35,801 bases of DNA from an uncultured Collinsella sp. (GTDB lineage: Bacteria; Actinomycetota; Coriobacteriia; Coriobacteriales; Coriobacteriaceae): contig CABQKL010000006.1 in NCBI GenBank assembly GCA_902464645.1, positions 1 through 35,801 on the forward strand, in the 5' to 3' direction. The notes beneath the pieces are model-generated. The model made no database searches. It was not told the DNA's origin and was given only the letters and a program-made list of their open reading frames with translations. Shown in pieces: positions 5,961 through 14,606 of the stretch (the stretch's first letter is position 1; each line of letters starts with the position of its first letter). The position numbers were made by a program, and so were the translations under genes.

Positions 5961-7873
5961 AGGGCGCGGACCTTCGGCTCATCGTCGGGCTGCGGAATGG
6001 TGCCCACCACGTTGTCTGCCAGCCAGTCCATCTCGACGATTTGCGTGCTCGGCAGCGGGGGAAAGCCTTCGATCTGCACCACGCCGTCTTGGCTATGGAG
6101 CTCGCCGCCAAATGGATTGATGGAGCCCTCGACAATGCCATTGCGCAGTAGCTGAACGAGCTTGCGCGTCTGATAGGGCAGGCCTGGAGCGTAGCGAATA
6201 TCGATAACGCCCGAACTCATGCCATACCAGTAGTTGACGGCGCGAACCTGATTGTCGTCACTGGTCTCATCCCAGGTGCCATGCAGCAGGCTTCGCACGA
6301 TAAGCTCGTAGTAACGGCCCCAGTTCCATACCGGCATGGCAATGCCGGCAACCTTGCCATCGACCAAGCGGTGGAGTCCGTAGGCCGTGGGGTCTTCGAG
6401 CGGCTTTGACATGTCGGCGCCGGACATGACGCTTACACCTTCGCGGCGCATGGCCTCGGCAAGGCCTCCGGCGGGCACATCGCCCCAGGTCAGGATTATT
6501 TGCGCACGGGGGTCGAGCAGCGAGGCACCGATAGCGAAGGCATTGATTTCACTGAGTGCGCCCGAGGCGAAGACCGACGCGTGGTAACCGATGCGGTGGT
6601 TGTCCGCCATGCTGGCGGCAAGGGCGCCCAGGAGGAACTTGGCCTCGTACATCTTGCCAAAGTACGAACGGACGCTTTGATGGGGAAGGCCGATAGAGCA
6701 GTTGAGGAACCGAACCTGGGGATACTCAACGGCAGCCCTGAGCGTGTATTCCATCAGGCGGTGCGAGGTCGAGAAGATGACGCTGTCTCCATGTTTGACA
6801 GCCGTTTCCACGGCGGCGTAGAACACGTCCGGATCGTGGCAGTCCTCAAACGCCTCGGTGCGCACGATACCGCCAAAGTGCTTATCGAGATACTGACGCC
6901 CTTGGTCGTGCAGGCTGTCCCAGCTCGACGTCGCACAGGGGAACTCATGGATAAAGGCGATGCGCAGGGGATTGTCCGCCGAATAGACGGTCTTGCCCAT
7001 AAAGAAGTTGAGCACGCCGGAGGTGGACTTGGCGGTCGACTCTTCCTCATCGACGCTCGGTGCTTCGACAAGATCGACCTTGTCCTCGTTATTTTTGCCG
7101 GCAATGACCAGCTCACGCCAAATCTTACACAGGCGGTTTACGACGATATCCGTCGGCGTATCCAGCAGGCGGTCCTGGTTGTACACATTGAGGTAGACGA
7201 GCATGGCGTCGGCGGGCGTAATGTCCAGGTGATCGCCGCCTGCGCGAAGGTAGGCGCGCTTAAAGAGCAGGAAGGTGTGGCGCAGGTAGTCGACCTTTTT
7301 CTGCGGCCATTTTTCGATAAGGTCCTGACCGAGCATCTTGGCGAGCGTCTCGTAGCTTCCCTCGCGCGAGAACTCGATCTCGTATAGGGGGCAGACGCGC
7401 CAAAACGCGCAGAACTCACCGTACAGGCGGCTTTCGACGGAATCCCATGTGCCGGGGTAGAGACGAGTGACCTTGGCCGAAACCGTCGGGGCGTCCAGGA
7501 ATTTGAGGACACTGACGCGCTTGTTGCCCTCTTGGACGTAAAACCGATGCATGAACTCGGTGACGATGACGGGATCGCGATAGCCCTCGGTCACCTGGAT
7601 GTCGTAGAGGTTGGACCACTTGCGGGCGAACTCCGTGCTAAACGGCAGCAAGGGCATAAAGTTGCATGAAAAGGCCGACTGACGGCCCTTGGTAACCGTG
7701 CCGACGACCATTTCGAGCGGAATGTCTCTCAGACCGACATTCTCTCGCTGGCCCAAGGGGAGCTGGGCAACCAAGCTATCGAGGTCCGTAAGGTACGGAT
7801 GCTCGCTTTGACTAATGGCGCGTCGACGTCCTTGCTCGCCGCGCTTGCGTGCTTGACGATAGGCCTCTTCCAT
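5957..7873 (-). CDS. ParB-like/BMP-family fusion protein, cytoplasmic
   Basis: This 638-residue protein has two recognisable parts. An N-terminal region carries a ParB/sulfiredoxin-like motif, YVQEGNKRVSVLKFLDA (112-128), also seen in ParB-like nucleoside-binding regions. A C-terminal domain (about 301-590, starting NPLRIAFIHEF) resembles BMP/PnrA-type nucleoside-binding proteins. BMP proteins are normally exported lipoproteins, but here there is no signal peptide or lipobox and the N-terminus is charged, so it should act in the cytoplasm, perhaps as a ligand sensor. The ATG follows GGGAG at seven bases, and a candidate -10 TATAGT lies at 7901-7906 (minus strand). It is translationally coupled to the metallophosphoesterase. 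The function is unknown. Confidence 0.75.
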   Translation of the reverse strand: MEEAYRQARKRGEQGRRRAISQSEHPYLTDLDSLVAQLPLGQRENVGLRDIPLEMVVGTVTKGRQSAFSCNFMPLLPFSTEFARKWSNLYDIQVTEGYRDPVIVTEFMHRFYVQEGNKRVSVLKFLDAPTVSAKVTRLYPGTWDSVESRLYGEFCAFWRVCPLYEIEFSREGSYETLAKMLGQDLIEKWPQKKVDYLRHTFLLFKRAYLRAGGDHLDITPADAMLVYLNVYNQDRLLDTPTDIVVNRLCKIWRELVIAGKNNEDKVDLVEAPSVDEEESTAKSTSGVLNFFMGKTVYSADNPLRIAFIHEFPCATSSWDSLHDQGRQYLDKHFGGIVRTEAFEDCHDPDVFYAAVETAVKHGDSVIFSTSHRLMEYTLRAAVEYPQVRFLNCSIGLPHQSVRSYFGKMYEAKFLLGALAASMADNHRIGYHASVFASGALSEINAFAIGASLLDPRAQIILTWGDVPAGGLAEAMRREGVSVMSGADMSKPLEDPTAYGLHRLVDGKVAGIAMPVWNWGRYYELIVRSLLHGTWDETSDDNQVRAVNYWYGMSSGVIDIRYAPGLPYQTRKLVQLLRNGIVEGSINPFGGELHSQDGVVQIEGFPPLPSTQIVEMDWLADNVVGTIPQPDDEPKVRAL

Positions 7874-7929
7874 AGTTTTGCTCCCTTAGTCGTTTAAACA
7901 ACTATATGAACCATGGTACCACGAATGAA

Positions 7930-7966
7930 AACCACCACAAAGGTGCCTGTCCCCTTTGTGGTGGTT
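7930..7966. repeat. Palindromic element, AACCACC family, copy 2
   Basis: AACCACCACAAAGG (7930-7943) and its perfect complement (7953-7966) flank TGCCTGTCC. On the minus strand the arm abuts the MscS-family gene's TAA stop and is followed by TTTTCATT, so it can act as that gene's terminator. It matches the copy at 8947-8983 base for base over the arms and loop. Confidence 0.85.
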
Positions 7967-8733
7967 TAGGCGATGATGGGGGCGATGGCGCGAATGCAGG
8001 CGTCGGCCGCCGTGAAAGTGGTGCTGTCGTCGCTGACGATAAAGATGATCTTGCCCTTAATGCCAAAGTCGCCGATCTCGCTAAAGAGCACGTAGGGCTC
8101 CTTGTCAAAGCTCGAGATGGGAAGCACGGCGGCCTTGGTGGCGCTGGTCAGCTCGTCTGCCAGCGCGTCGAGTGAGGCCCACTTGGATGTGTCCTTTACG
8201 ACAACGGGCACAGCCACACGCCCAAAGGGCATGAGATGCACGAGCGTGTTCTTGGAGATATTTGAGTTGGGGACGATGATGGTCTGCCCGCAGGCGTCCT
8301 CGATGGTCGTATGACGCCAGGTGATGTCCTGGACCACGCCCGACACGCCACCGACTTCGATATTGTCGCCGGGCTTGATGATGCCCATAAAGGTTACCTG
8401 CATGCCGCCGATAAGGTTTGAGAGCGTGTCCTGAAAGCCGAGCGAGATGGCGATGCCGCCGACGCCAAGAGCGGCGACGAGGGCGTTTGCGTTAATGCCA
8501 AAGCAGTTGTCGAGGATAAAGCTGCCGCCGATCATCCAGATGACGGCGCGCGCAATGTTGATGAAGATACTCGATGCCGGAAGCGGGTTGTCGTCGCGGT
8601 TGAGCAGGTGGCGCAGGGTCTTGGATACGACCTTGGTGGCGATGGCGGTGCCTATTACCAAGATGCCGGCCCAGATGATGTTGTGGACCCACCGTTGTTC
8701 AAAGAAATGAAGAATCGGTTCAAACAATTCCAT
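7966..8733 (-). CDS. MscS-family mechanosensitive ion channel
   Basis: Small-conductance mechanosensitive channels release solutes on hypo-osmotic shock. This 255-residue protein has about three transmembrane helices (near 17-37, 57-77 and 84-112). The third is the pore-lining helix, with the Gly/Ala-rich ALVAALGVGGIAISLGFQD followed by TLSNLIGGM. The MscS beta domain follows (PGDNIEVGGVSGVVQDITWR, then TIIVPNSNISKN). The C-terminal domain is short. The ATG has GAGGAGG as ribosome-binding site. A bidirectional terminator upstream (8777-8810) and a palindromic element at its stop suggest a single-gene transcript. Confidence 0.93.
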   Translation of the reverse strand: MELFEPILHFFEQRWVHNIIWAGILVIGTAIATKVVSKTLRHLLNRDDNPLPASSIFINIARAVIWMIGGSFILDNCFGINANALVAALGVGGIAISLGFQDTLSNLIGGMQVTFMGIIKPGDNIEVGGVSGVVQDITWRHTTIEDACGQTIIVPNSNISKNTLVHLMPFGRVAVPVVVKDTSKWASLDALADELTSATKAAVLPISSFDKEPYVLFSEIGDFGIKGKIIFIVSDDSTTFTAADACIRAIAPIIA

Positions 8734-8776
8734 GTTGGGAAAACCTCCTCATGCTCGTCCAACCATGATACCCACC

Positions 8777-8810
8777 AAAAGCCCGTCCGATCACATTCGG
8801 ACGGGCTTTT
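8777..8810. terminator. Bidirectional terminator upstream of the MscS gene
   Basis: A 14 bp perfect stem, AAAAGCCCGTCCGA (8777-8790) with its complement (8797-8810) and loop TCACAT, has A- and T-runs on both sides. It isolates the MscS gene from anything transcribed from further right on the minus strand. Confidence 0.85.
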
Positions 8811-8861
8811 GCGCTCGATATAAGGTTTGCACGGCGGGGCTGCAAGGCCCGGCGGTGTAGC

Positions 8862-8921
8862 TTAGCGTCGACGCTTCCAGATTAACGCGGTGGCTAACGC
8901 AAGGCGGGGGAGTCTTTTCAT
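8862..8921 (-). CDS. Possible 19-residue small protein
   Basis: The frame encodes MKRLPRLALATALIWKRRR with stop TAA. It begins six bases after AAGGAG, a near-perfect ribosome-binding site. A hydrophobic centre (LALATALIW) is flanked by basic ends, as in short membrane-binding peptides. It sits between the ABC-operon terminator element (8947-8983) and the 8777-8810 terminator, and I see no promoter in the 25 bases available. Chance is a real alternative. No homologue is recognised. Confidence 0.25.
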   Translation of the reverse strand: MKRLPRLALATALIWKRRR

Positions 8922-8946
8922 GGCTGTCTCCTTACTCTTTAACAAA

Positions 8947-8983
8947 AACCACCACAAAGGTGCCTGTCCCCTTTGTGGTGGTT
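8947..8983. repeat. Palindromic element, AACCACC family, copy 3
   Basis: The arms are AACCACCACAAAGG (8947-8960) and the complement (8970-8983), identical to copy 2. On the minus strand it lies ten bases after the ABC ATPase stop and runs into TTTTTG, so it is the likely operon terminator. Confidence 0.85.
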
Positions 8984-8993
8984 ATCTAGGTCG

Positions 8994-9788
8994 TTAGCTC
9001 AGCAGCATGCGGTCGTTGGCGAGCTCGCCGCCCGAGACCTCCTCGAACTTCTGCAGCAGGTCGGCAACGGTGAGCGACTTCTTCTCGTCGCCTGCCACGT
9101 CGTAGATTACGTGGCCCTCGTGCATCATGATCAGACGATTGCCCAGACGGATGGCGTCGTTCATGTTATGCGTGACCATGAGCGTGGTCAGGTGGTGCTC
9201 GTCGACGATTTCCTCGGTCAGATTGAGCACCTTAGAGGCCGTCTTGGGGTCGAGCGCCGCGGTGTGCTCGTCGAGCAGCAGCAGGCGTGGCTTGGTGAGC
9301 GTGGCCATGAGCAGGGTGAGTGCCTGGCGCTGGCCACCCGAAAGCAGACCGACCTTGGCGTTGAGGCGCGTGTCCAGACCAAGGTCCAGGCGCTTGAGCA
9401 GCTCAACGTACTCGTCCTTCTCGGCCTTGGTGACGCCCCACGAAAGACCGCGATGCTGGCCGCGACGCTTGGCGAGGGCCAGGTTCTCGGCAATTTGCAT
9501 GTCGGCTGCGGTGCCACGCATGGGGTCCTGGAACACGCGACCCAGGTACTTGGCACGCTGTGACTCGCTCAGACGCGAGATGTCGGTGCCGTCGAGCTCG
9601 ATAACGCCCGAATCGAGCGGATACACGCCGGCGATCATGTTGAGCAGCGTGGACTTGCCGGCGCCGTTGCCGCCGATCACGGTTACAAAGTCGCCATCAT
9701 TGAGGGTAAGGTCGACGCCGGTAAGCGCGCGCTTCTCGGTGACGGTGCCCTTGTTAAAGGTCTTTTTGACGTGCGAGAGCTTAAGCAT
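8994..9788 (-). CDS. ABC transporter ATP-binding protein (amino-acid-type importer)
   Basis: This is the ATPase of a three-part importer. From the ATG at 9788 it has 264 residues: Walker A GGNGAGKST (39-47), Q loop VFQDP (85-89), signature LSGGQRQ (149-155), Walker B RLLLLDEH (168-175), and the H loop in VTHNM. An ATG at 9797 directly abuts GGGAG, so the start at 9788, nine bases after GGGAG, is preferred. It overlaps the permease stop by eight bases (ATGCTTAA), indicating coupling. The set resembles the COG1101/COG4120/COG2984 systems, some of which import tryptophan or tyrosine. Confidence 0.93.
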   Translation of the reverse strand: MLKLSHVKKTFNKGTVTEKRALTGVDLTLNDGDFVTVIGGNGAGKSTLLNMIAGVYPLDSGVIELDGTDISRLSESQRAKYLGRVFQDPMRGTAADMQIAENLALAKRRGQHRGLSWGVTKAEKDEYVELLKRLDLGLDTRLNAKVGLLSGGQRQALTLLMATLTKPRLLLLDEHTAALDPKTASKVLNLTEEIVDEHHLTTLMVTHNMNDAIRLGNRLIMMHEGHVIYDVAGDEKKSLTVADLLQKFEEVSGGELANDRMLLS

Positions 9789-10704
9789 CTGCCTCATCTC
9801 CCTTCGTGTAGGAGCTGCGGAGCTTATAGCGCTCCCAAACCACGGGCACGCACAGGGCCACGGCGACGATCACGGCGGAGAGCAGCTTCATGTCGTTGGC
9901 GTCCATGCCCAGCTGCAGCACGATGGCGCGGATAAGGAAGTACACCACGGAGCCAAAGACGGCGGAGGCAAGACGGACACTAAACTGCGTGAGACCGCCG
10001 GGCAGCAGGCGGCCGAGCACCTCGCCGATAACAATAGCGGCAAGACCGATAACGATGGCACCGGTGCCCATGCCAATGTCGGCGTACTTCTGGCTCTGGC
10101 AGATGAGCGCGCCCGAAAGGCCGATGAGGGCGTTGGAGAGCACGAGGGCGATCATCTTGGTGGAGTTGGTGTTGACGCCCAGGGCGCGGATCATGTACTC
10201 GTTGTTGCCGGTGGCGCGCAGTGCCGAGCCGATCTCGGTGCCAAAGAACCAATACAGGATGGCAACGATAGCCACAGCGAGCAAGATGCCCAGGATGATG
10301 GCGACAGTGGACTGCGGCAGGCCCGTCATGTTGCTGACAGACGAGAAGATGGTGCCCTTGGCAAGGATGGGCGTATTGGATTTGCCCATGATGCGCAGGT
10401 TGATGGACCACAGGCTGATCTGGGTGAGGATTCCGGCGAGGATCGTGGGAATCTCAAAGACGGTGGTCAAAATGCCCGTGACGGCGCCTGCGATGGCGCC
10501 GGCGCACATGCCGGCCAAAACAGCAAGCAACGGGTCGACGTTGTTATTGACGATGAGCACGGCACAGACGCAGCCGCCGAGGGCAAAGCTGCCGTCGCAG
10601 GTCATATCGGGGATGTCGAGCAGGCGGAACGTGATAAACACGCCAAGCACCATAATGCCCCAGAGGACGCCCTGCGAAACGGCGCCCTGCAATGCAATAA
10701 GCAT
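9781..10704 (-). CDS. ABC transporter permease (COG4120 type)
   Basis: This 307-residue integral membrane protein has about eight hydrophobic segments and resembles the branched-chain/ribose-type permease fold. It starts MLIALQGAVSQGVLWGIMVLGVFITFRLLDIPDMTCDGSF, of which the DIPDMTCDGSF stretch is characteristic of the COG4120 permeases paired with COG2984 binding proteins. The ATG follows TAGGAGGTATGAAGC. The ATPase gene begins inside its 3' end. The binding-protein gene is 205 bases upstream across a hairpin, so all three are likely one transcript read at different levels. Confidence 0.92.
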   Translation of the reverse strand: MLIALQGAVSQGVLWGIMVLGVFITFRLLDIPDMTCDGSFALGGCVCAVLIVNNNVDPLLAVLAGMCAGAIAGAVTGILTTVFEIPTILAGILTQISLWSINLRIMGKSNTPILAKGTIFSSVSNMTGLPQSTVAIILGILLAVAIVAILYWFFGTEIGSALRATGNNEYMIRALGVNTNSTKMIALVLSNALIGLSGALICQSQKYADIGMGTGAIVIGLAAIVIGEVLGRLLPGGLTQFSVRLASAVFGSVVYFLIRAIVLQLGMDANDMKLLSAVIVAVALCVPVVWERYKLRSSYTKGDEADA

Positions 10705-10808
10705 GCTTCATACCTCCTAGGATAGGGTGGACACGTGAGTCACCATGATAGCGGTAACAATGCATGAAAGAGCTGCGGCCGGATGTTTTGTCTCATCCGT
10801 AACAAGCA

Positions 10809-10837
10809 GGGCGAACGCCGGTTTTTGGCGTTCGCCC
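10809..10837 (-). other. Operon-internal hairpin between binding protein and permease
   Basis: A perfect 11 bp stem, GGGCGAACGCC (10809-10819) with GGCGTTCGCCC (10827-10837), has no T-run on the minus strand. In ABC import operons such hairpins often protect the 3' end of the binding-protein mRNA so that it exceeds the permease in amount. That is the likely role here, as inference. Confidence 0.5.
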
Positions 10838-10908
10838 CTGTGGCTCAGATATTGAATAACGCAGCTATGGCGCGAGCGCGTGCCCTAGACGCGCTACCGC
10901 GCATGGCG

Positions 10909-11889
10909 CTACTCGTCCAGAGCGGAAAGATCGATGCCCAGAGCCTCGGCCATCTCGTCGTTCTTGACGACGACCAGGTCCTTGCTCGAGAGGTGCTTGA
11001 TCGGCATATCCTCGGGCTTGGCCTCGCCCTTCAGAATCTTAACGGCCATCTCGCCCGCGGCGTAGCCCAGGTCCTCATAGTTGATGGAGAGGGTGAACAG
11101 GCCGCCGGCCATGCACATACCCTCCTCGCCAGTCACGAAGGGGAGCTTATTCTCCTTGCAGATCTGACCGACCTGCGAAGCGCCCGCGGCGATGGTGTTG
11201 TCAGTGGGGGAGTAGAGCGCGTCGACCTTGCCCGCGGCAGATTCGACGACGGACTGGATCTCGTTGGAGCTCGAGACGGTGAAGTCGGTGTGCTCCAGGC
11301 CCAGCTTGTCGAGCTCCTTCTTGGCGGCCTTAATCTGGACGTCGGAGTTGGACTCGGCGGTGCAGTAGAGCAGGCCGACCTTCTTTACGTCGGGCAGGAC
11401 CTTCTGCATCATCTCGAGCTGCTCGGCGACCGGGGTGAGGTCGGAGGCGCCAGTGACGTTGGTGCCGGGCTTATCGTTGTCCTGGACCAGGCCCGAGGCG
11501 GCGTAGTCGGTGATGGCGCAGCCAACGATGGGGATATCGGCCGTAGCGCCGGCGGCAGCCTGCGCGGCGGGCGTAGCGATGGCATAGATCAGGTTGACGC
11601 CGTCGCCTACGAACTTGTCGGCAATGGACTTACACGTGGACTGGTCGTTCTGGGCGTTCTTCTGGTCGATCTTGACCTTAAGGCCGCTCTTCTTGATAGC
11701 CTTGACAAAGCCGTCGTTGGCGGCGTCGAGTGCGGAGTGCTCGGTGAGCTGCAGAATGCCGACGGTGTAGTCGGAACCGGCGGCAGCAGAGCCGGAACCA
11801 GAGTTGCCGCCGCATCCGGCGAGCGGAGCGAGCGCGAGCAGGCCGGCAGAGACCAGAAGGCTCCTGCGGCTGATGGTGATGTCCTTCAT
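10909..11889 (-). CDS. ABC transporter substrate-binding lipoprotein (COG2984 type)
   Basis: This 326-residue secreted protein captures the ligand for the downstream permease and ATPase. The N-terminus MKDITISRRSLLVSAGLLAL leads to a lipobox LAGC with the lipidated Cys at 26; the SRRSLL stretch also resembles a twin-arginine signal. The mature part begins with a Gly/Ser-rich linker and then YTVGILQLTEHSALDAANDGF, typical of the COG2984 family, whose characterised members bind aromatic amino acids. The start at 11889 is chosen because GGGGGT lies seven bases upstream and it opens a clean signal peptide. A longer frame beginning upstream lacks both. The ligand is not determined by sequence. Confidence 0.92.
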   Translation of the reverse strand: MKDITISRRSLLVSAGLLALAPLAGCGGNSGSGSAAAGSDYTVGILQLTEHSALDAANDGFVKAIKKSGLKVKIDQKNAQNDQSTCKSIADKFVGDGVNLIYAIATPAAQAAAGATADIPIVGCAITDYAASGLVQDNDKPGTNVTGASDLTPVAEQLEMMQKVLPDVKKVGLLYCTAESNSDVQIKAAKKELDKLGLEHTDFTVSSSNEIQSVVESAAGKVDALYSPTDNTIAAGASQVGQICKENKLPFVTGEEGMCMAGGLFTLSINYEDLGYAAGEMAVKILKGEAKPEDMPIKHLSSKDLVVVKNDEMAEALGIDLSALDE

Positions 11890-11952
11890 ATCGTTACCCC
11901 CAGTATAGAAATGGCTGGAAACACTGCACTCAAACAAAGTGCAAGTGGAACT

Positions 11953-11980
11953 ATAGTAGCGCGGATGTCCATTTTTACAA
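11953..11980 (-). promoter_or_regulatory. Promoter of the ABC importer operon
   Basis: On the minus strand, TTGTAA (11980-11975) and TACTAT (11958-11953) are separated by 16 bases. The leader of about 60 bases contains CACTTTGTTTGAGTG but no clear riboswitch or T-box. Confidence 0.6.
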
Positions 11981-12049
11981 TAACCTGGCGGGTTTTTTAA
12001 TACAGAACCGGATGGGCGGTACGGGTAGTCGAATGGACGGCGGAGGTTC

Positions 12050-12832
12050 TTATGCGGCGGAGGCGTCGTCCTCCTCCAGGGCGGCGAAGAGCTTCTTGCC
12101 GTCGAGGAGACGCGTGGTGACGTTTCTCATACGCCCGATCTCTACGGTACGCAGCGTGTCATCGGCGCCTCGGGCGTCATAGACCGTTCCCAGCAAATAC
12201 GAGATGCCGTCTCGTTGCTTGATGGCAAAGGGGCGGAGTGTCATCCGTGCTACTTCAGTTTCGCCACGTGTCGTGACGCTCGAAATATCAAAACTCACCG
12301 TGGTTCCGTGGTCGATGGCCTGCTCGATGAGCTCGCAGGTGTCGATGCGCTTGACGGGCGTGCGCATGGCCTTGGTGGATTTGCCACCGGCGCTTGGAGC
12401 AGGCTCGGGTGCATCGAGGTAGCCGCGAACGTCGGCACTCGCCATGGCGACCAAGTGCTGAGCCATGCTTTTTCGAATGGCAATGGGCGTAGAGCGGTTA
12501 CGCATGACCATGCCGTGGAGCCGGATGATCTCTTCGTCGGTGAGCGGACGGGTCAAGAGCCGATACCCCACGCCGCGTTTGTACTCAATTTCGTATCCGG
12601 CATGGCGAAGTGCGGAGATGGCGGTGTAGATGCTGCGCCGCGCCGCCGAGATGGGCATGCGGGCGGGGTCGTCGGGATGGGCGAGGCACCGGATCAACTC
12701 ATCAGAAAGCATGGCCTTGTCCTCGCCGGTGTTTTCGCTTAATAGTTGCAGGATGCGAACGGCGCGATAGGCTGCCATCGAGGCGGCGCCTCTAGTCGTG
12801 GTGTCGTAGGTTTCAACAGCGGTTTCGGTCAT
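12050..12832 (-). CDS. Winged-helix transcriptional regulator, WYL-like
   Basis: The 260-residue protein has an N-terminal helical DNA-binding region (about 20-93): AAYRAVRILQLLSENTG, a recognition-helix-like AARRSIYTAISALRHAGYEI, then the wing-like KRGVGYRLL. Its C-terminal half (about 160-255, from KRIDTCELIEQAIDHGTTVSF) resembles the effector-binding WYL domain of YafY-type regulators, though the W-Y-L triplet itself is not seen. The ATG at 12832 follows AAAGGA. A frame extension further upstream is low-complexity and lacks a ribosome-binding site. It points toward the ABC importer, whose promoter lies directly downstream, so it may regulate that operon; this is positional inference only. 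Confidence 0.75.
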   Translation of the reverse strand: MTETAVETYDTTTRGAASMAAYRAVRILQLLSENTGEDKAMLSDELIRCLAHPDDPARMPISAARRSIYTAISALRHAGYEIEYKRGVGYRLLTRPLTDEEIIRLHGMVMRNRSTPIAIRKSMAQHLVAMASADVRGYLDAPEPAPSAGGKSTKAMRTPVKRIDTCELIEQAIDHGTTVSFDISSVTTRGETEVARMTLRPFAIKQRDGISYLLGTVYDARGADDTLRTVEIGRMRNVTTRLLDGKKLFAALEEDDASAA

Positions 12833-13003
12833 GGTGCCCACGTCCTTTCCGTTTTGGGTGGCGACGGTATGGAGCCTAGGACGTGGGGTTTTCCCAGGGG
12901 CGCAGGGCGCTCTGGGCGGTCGGTAGTCGTCGGCAAACGGCGGGTCGAGTTTTAAACAGCCCTGCTCAACTGACCAAAAACTTGCCAAAAGCTTGACGGA
13001 TGC

Positions 13004-13044
13004 TGTTGAAAAAAGCGTCTCTCGACCGATGTCGAGAGACGCTT
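13004..13044 (-). terminator. Intrinsic terminator of asnS
   Basis: A 14 bp perfect stem pairs 13013-13026 with 13031-13044 around a CGAT loop (ATCG on the minus strand). The minus-strand transcript then reads TTTTTTCAAC. Confidence 0.9.
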
Positions 13045-13090
13045 GTGCGATGAGCGTTGGCGTGTGGCGACGCGAGCTAGTGTCCGACGA

Positions 13091-14494
13091 TTAGAAGTCG
13101 GCGTTGCCTACGGTGCGCGGGTGCGGCAGGACGTCGCGGATGTTGCCCACGCCGGTCAGATACATGACCAAGCGCTCGAAGCCCAGACCGTAGCCGGCGT
13201 GCTTGCAGGAACCGTAGCGGCGCAGGTCAAGGTAGTACTTGTACTGCTCGGGATTCATGCCCAGGTCCTTGATGCGGGCCTCGAGCAGATCCAGGCGCTC
13301 CTCGCGCTGGGAGCCGCCGATAATCTCGCCGATACCGGGAACCAGGCAGTCGGCGGCGGCAACGGTCTTGCCGTCCTCGTTCATGCGCATGTAGAACGCC
13401 TTGATCTCGGCCGGGTAGTCGGTCACGAAGGTCGGGCGCTTAAAGTGCTCCTCGGTCAGGAAGCGCTCGTGCTCGGTCTGCAGGTCGATGCCCCAGCTGA
13501 CGGGGTAATCAAACTGGTGGCCAGCAGCGACTGCCTGCTCCAGGATCTCGACGGCCTCGGTGTAGGTAACGCGGGCAAAGTCGGAGTTTGCCACGTGGTC
13601 CAGGCGCTCGATCAGACCCTTGTCCACAAACTTGTTGAGCATGTTGAGCTCGTCGGGGCAGGTGGCCATAACGTCCTTAAGGACGTACTTGAGCATGGCC
13701 TCGGCGTTATCCATGTAGTCGTTCAGATCGGCAAAGGCCATCTCGGGCTCGATCATCCAAAACTCGGCGGCGTGGCGCGTGGTGTTGGAGTTTTCGGCGC
13801 GGAAGGTGGGGCCAAAGGTGTACACGTCGCCAAAGGCCATGGCAAAGTTCTCGGCATTGAGCTGACCGGACACGGTGAGGCTCGCGTGCTTGCCAAAGAA
13901 GTCCTGGCTCCAGTCGACCTCGCCGGACTCGGTGAGGGGCGGATTTTTGGGGTCGAGCGTGGTCACGCGGAACATCTCGCCGGCGCCCTCGCAGTCACTC
14001 GTGGTGATGATGGGGGTGTTGACGTAGACAAAGCCCTGCTCCTGGAAGAAGCGGTGGATGGCGGCAGCCGCGACAGAGCGGATGCGGAACACGGCGCGGA
14101 ACAGGTTGGTGCGCGGGCGCAGGTGCTGCTGGGTGCGCAGGAACTCGACGGTTGCACGCTTCTTCTGCAGCGGGTAATCCGGGGCGCTCGTGCCCTCGAC
14201 CTCGATGGAAGTGGCAGAAAGCTCGAAAGGCTGGGGCGCATCGGGGGTCAGCTTGACGGTGCCGGTGCAGATGAGGGCAGCCGAGACGTTTTGATGGGCG
14301 ATCTCGTCGTAGTTGTCGAGCGCCTCGCGGTTCATGACGACCTGCAAGTCGCGGAAGCAGCTGCCGTCATTGAGCGTAACAAAGCCAAAGTTCTTCATGT
14401 CGCGGACGGACTTGACCCAGCCGGCGACGGTGACAGTCTGGCCGCCGAGCGACTCAGCATCGGCGTAGAGCTGCGCGATTTTGGTGCGGTTCAC
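13091..14494 (-). CDS. asnS: Asparaginyl-tRNA synthetase
   Basis: This class IIb synthetase charges tRNA-Asn. An N-terminal OB-fold anticodon-binding domain (VTVAGWVKSVRDMKNFGFVTL) precedes the catalytic core, with motif 2 at FRAENSNTTRHAAEFWMIEPE and motif 3 at GYGLGFERLVMYLTG near the end. It ends RDVLPHPRTVGNADF. The GTG at 14494 is chosen because GGGAGGATAC lies directly upstream and the resulting 467 residues fit the family. The open frame continues upstream to 14758 but there it is antisense to the PTS gene and its terminator. Presence of asnS implies direct Asn charging rather than sole reliance on the amidotransferase route. Confidence 0.96.
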   Translation of the reverse strand: MNRTKIAQLYADAESLGGQTVTVAGWVKSVRDMKNFGFVTLNDGSCFRDLQVVMNREALDNYDEIAHQNVSAALICTGTVKLTPDAPQPFELSATSIEVEGTSAPDYPLQKKRATVEFLRTQQHLRPRTNLFRAVFRIRSVAAAAIHRFFQEQGFVYVNTPIITTSDCEGAGEMFRVTTLDPKNPPLTESGEVDWSQDFFGKHASLTVSGQLNAENFAMAFGDVYTFGPTFRAENSNTTRHAAEFWMIEPEMAFADLNDYMDNAEAMLKYVLKDVMATCPDELNMLNKFVDKGLIERLDHVANSDFARVTYTEAVEILEQAVAAGHQFDYPVSWGIDLQTEHERFLTEEHFKRPTFVTDYPAEIKAFYMRMNEDGKTVAAADCLVPGIGEIIGGSQREERLDLLEARIKDLGMNPEQYKYYLDLRRYGSCKHAGYGLGFERLVMYLTGVGNIRDVLPHPRTVGNADF

Positions 14495-14606
14495 GTATCC
14501 TCCCATAACGGTTGAATGATAGTTATCCATACGGTTCGATATTCTAGCAGCTCGGCTCATTTGGGCTATACAGATAAGGCATTGGCGGGATGGTTTTTCA
14601 AACGAA

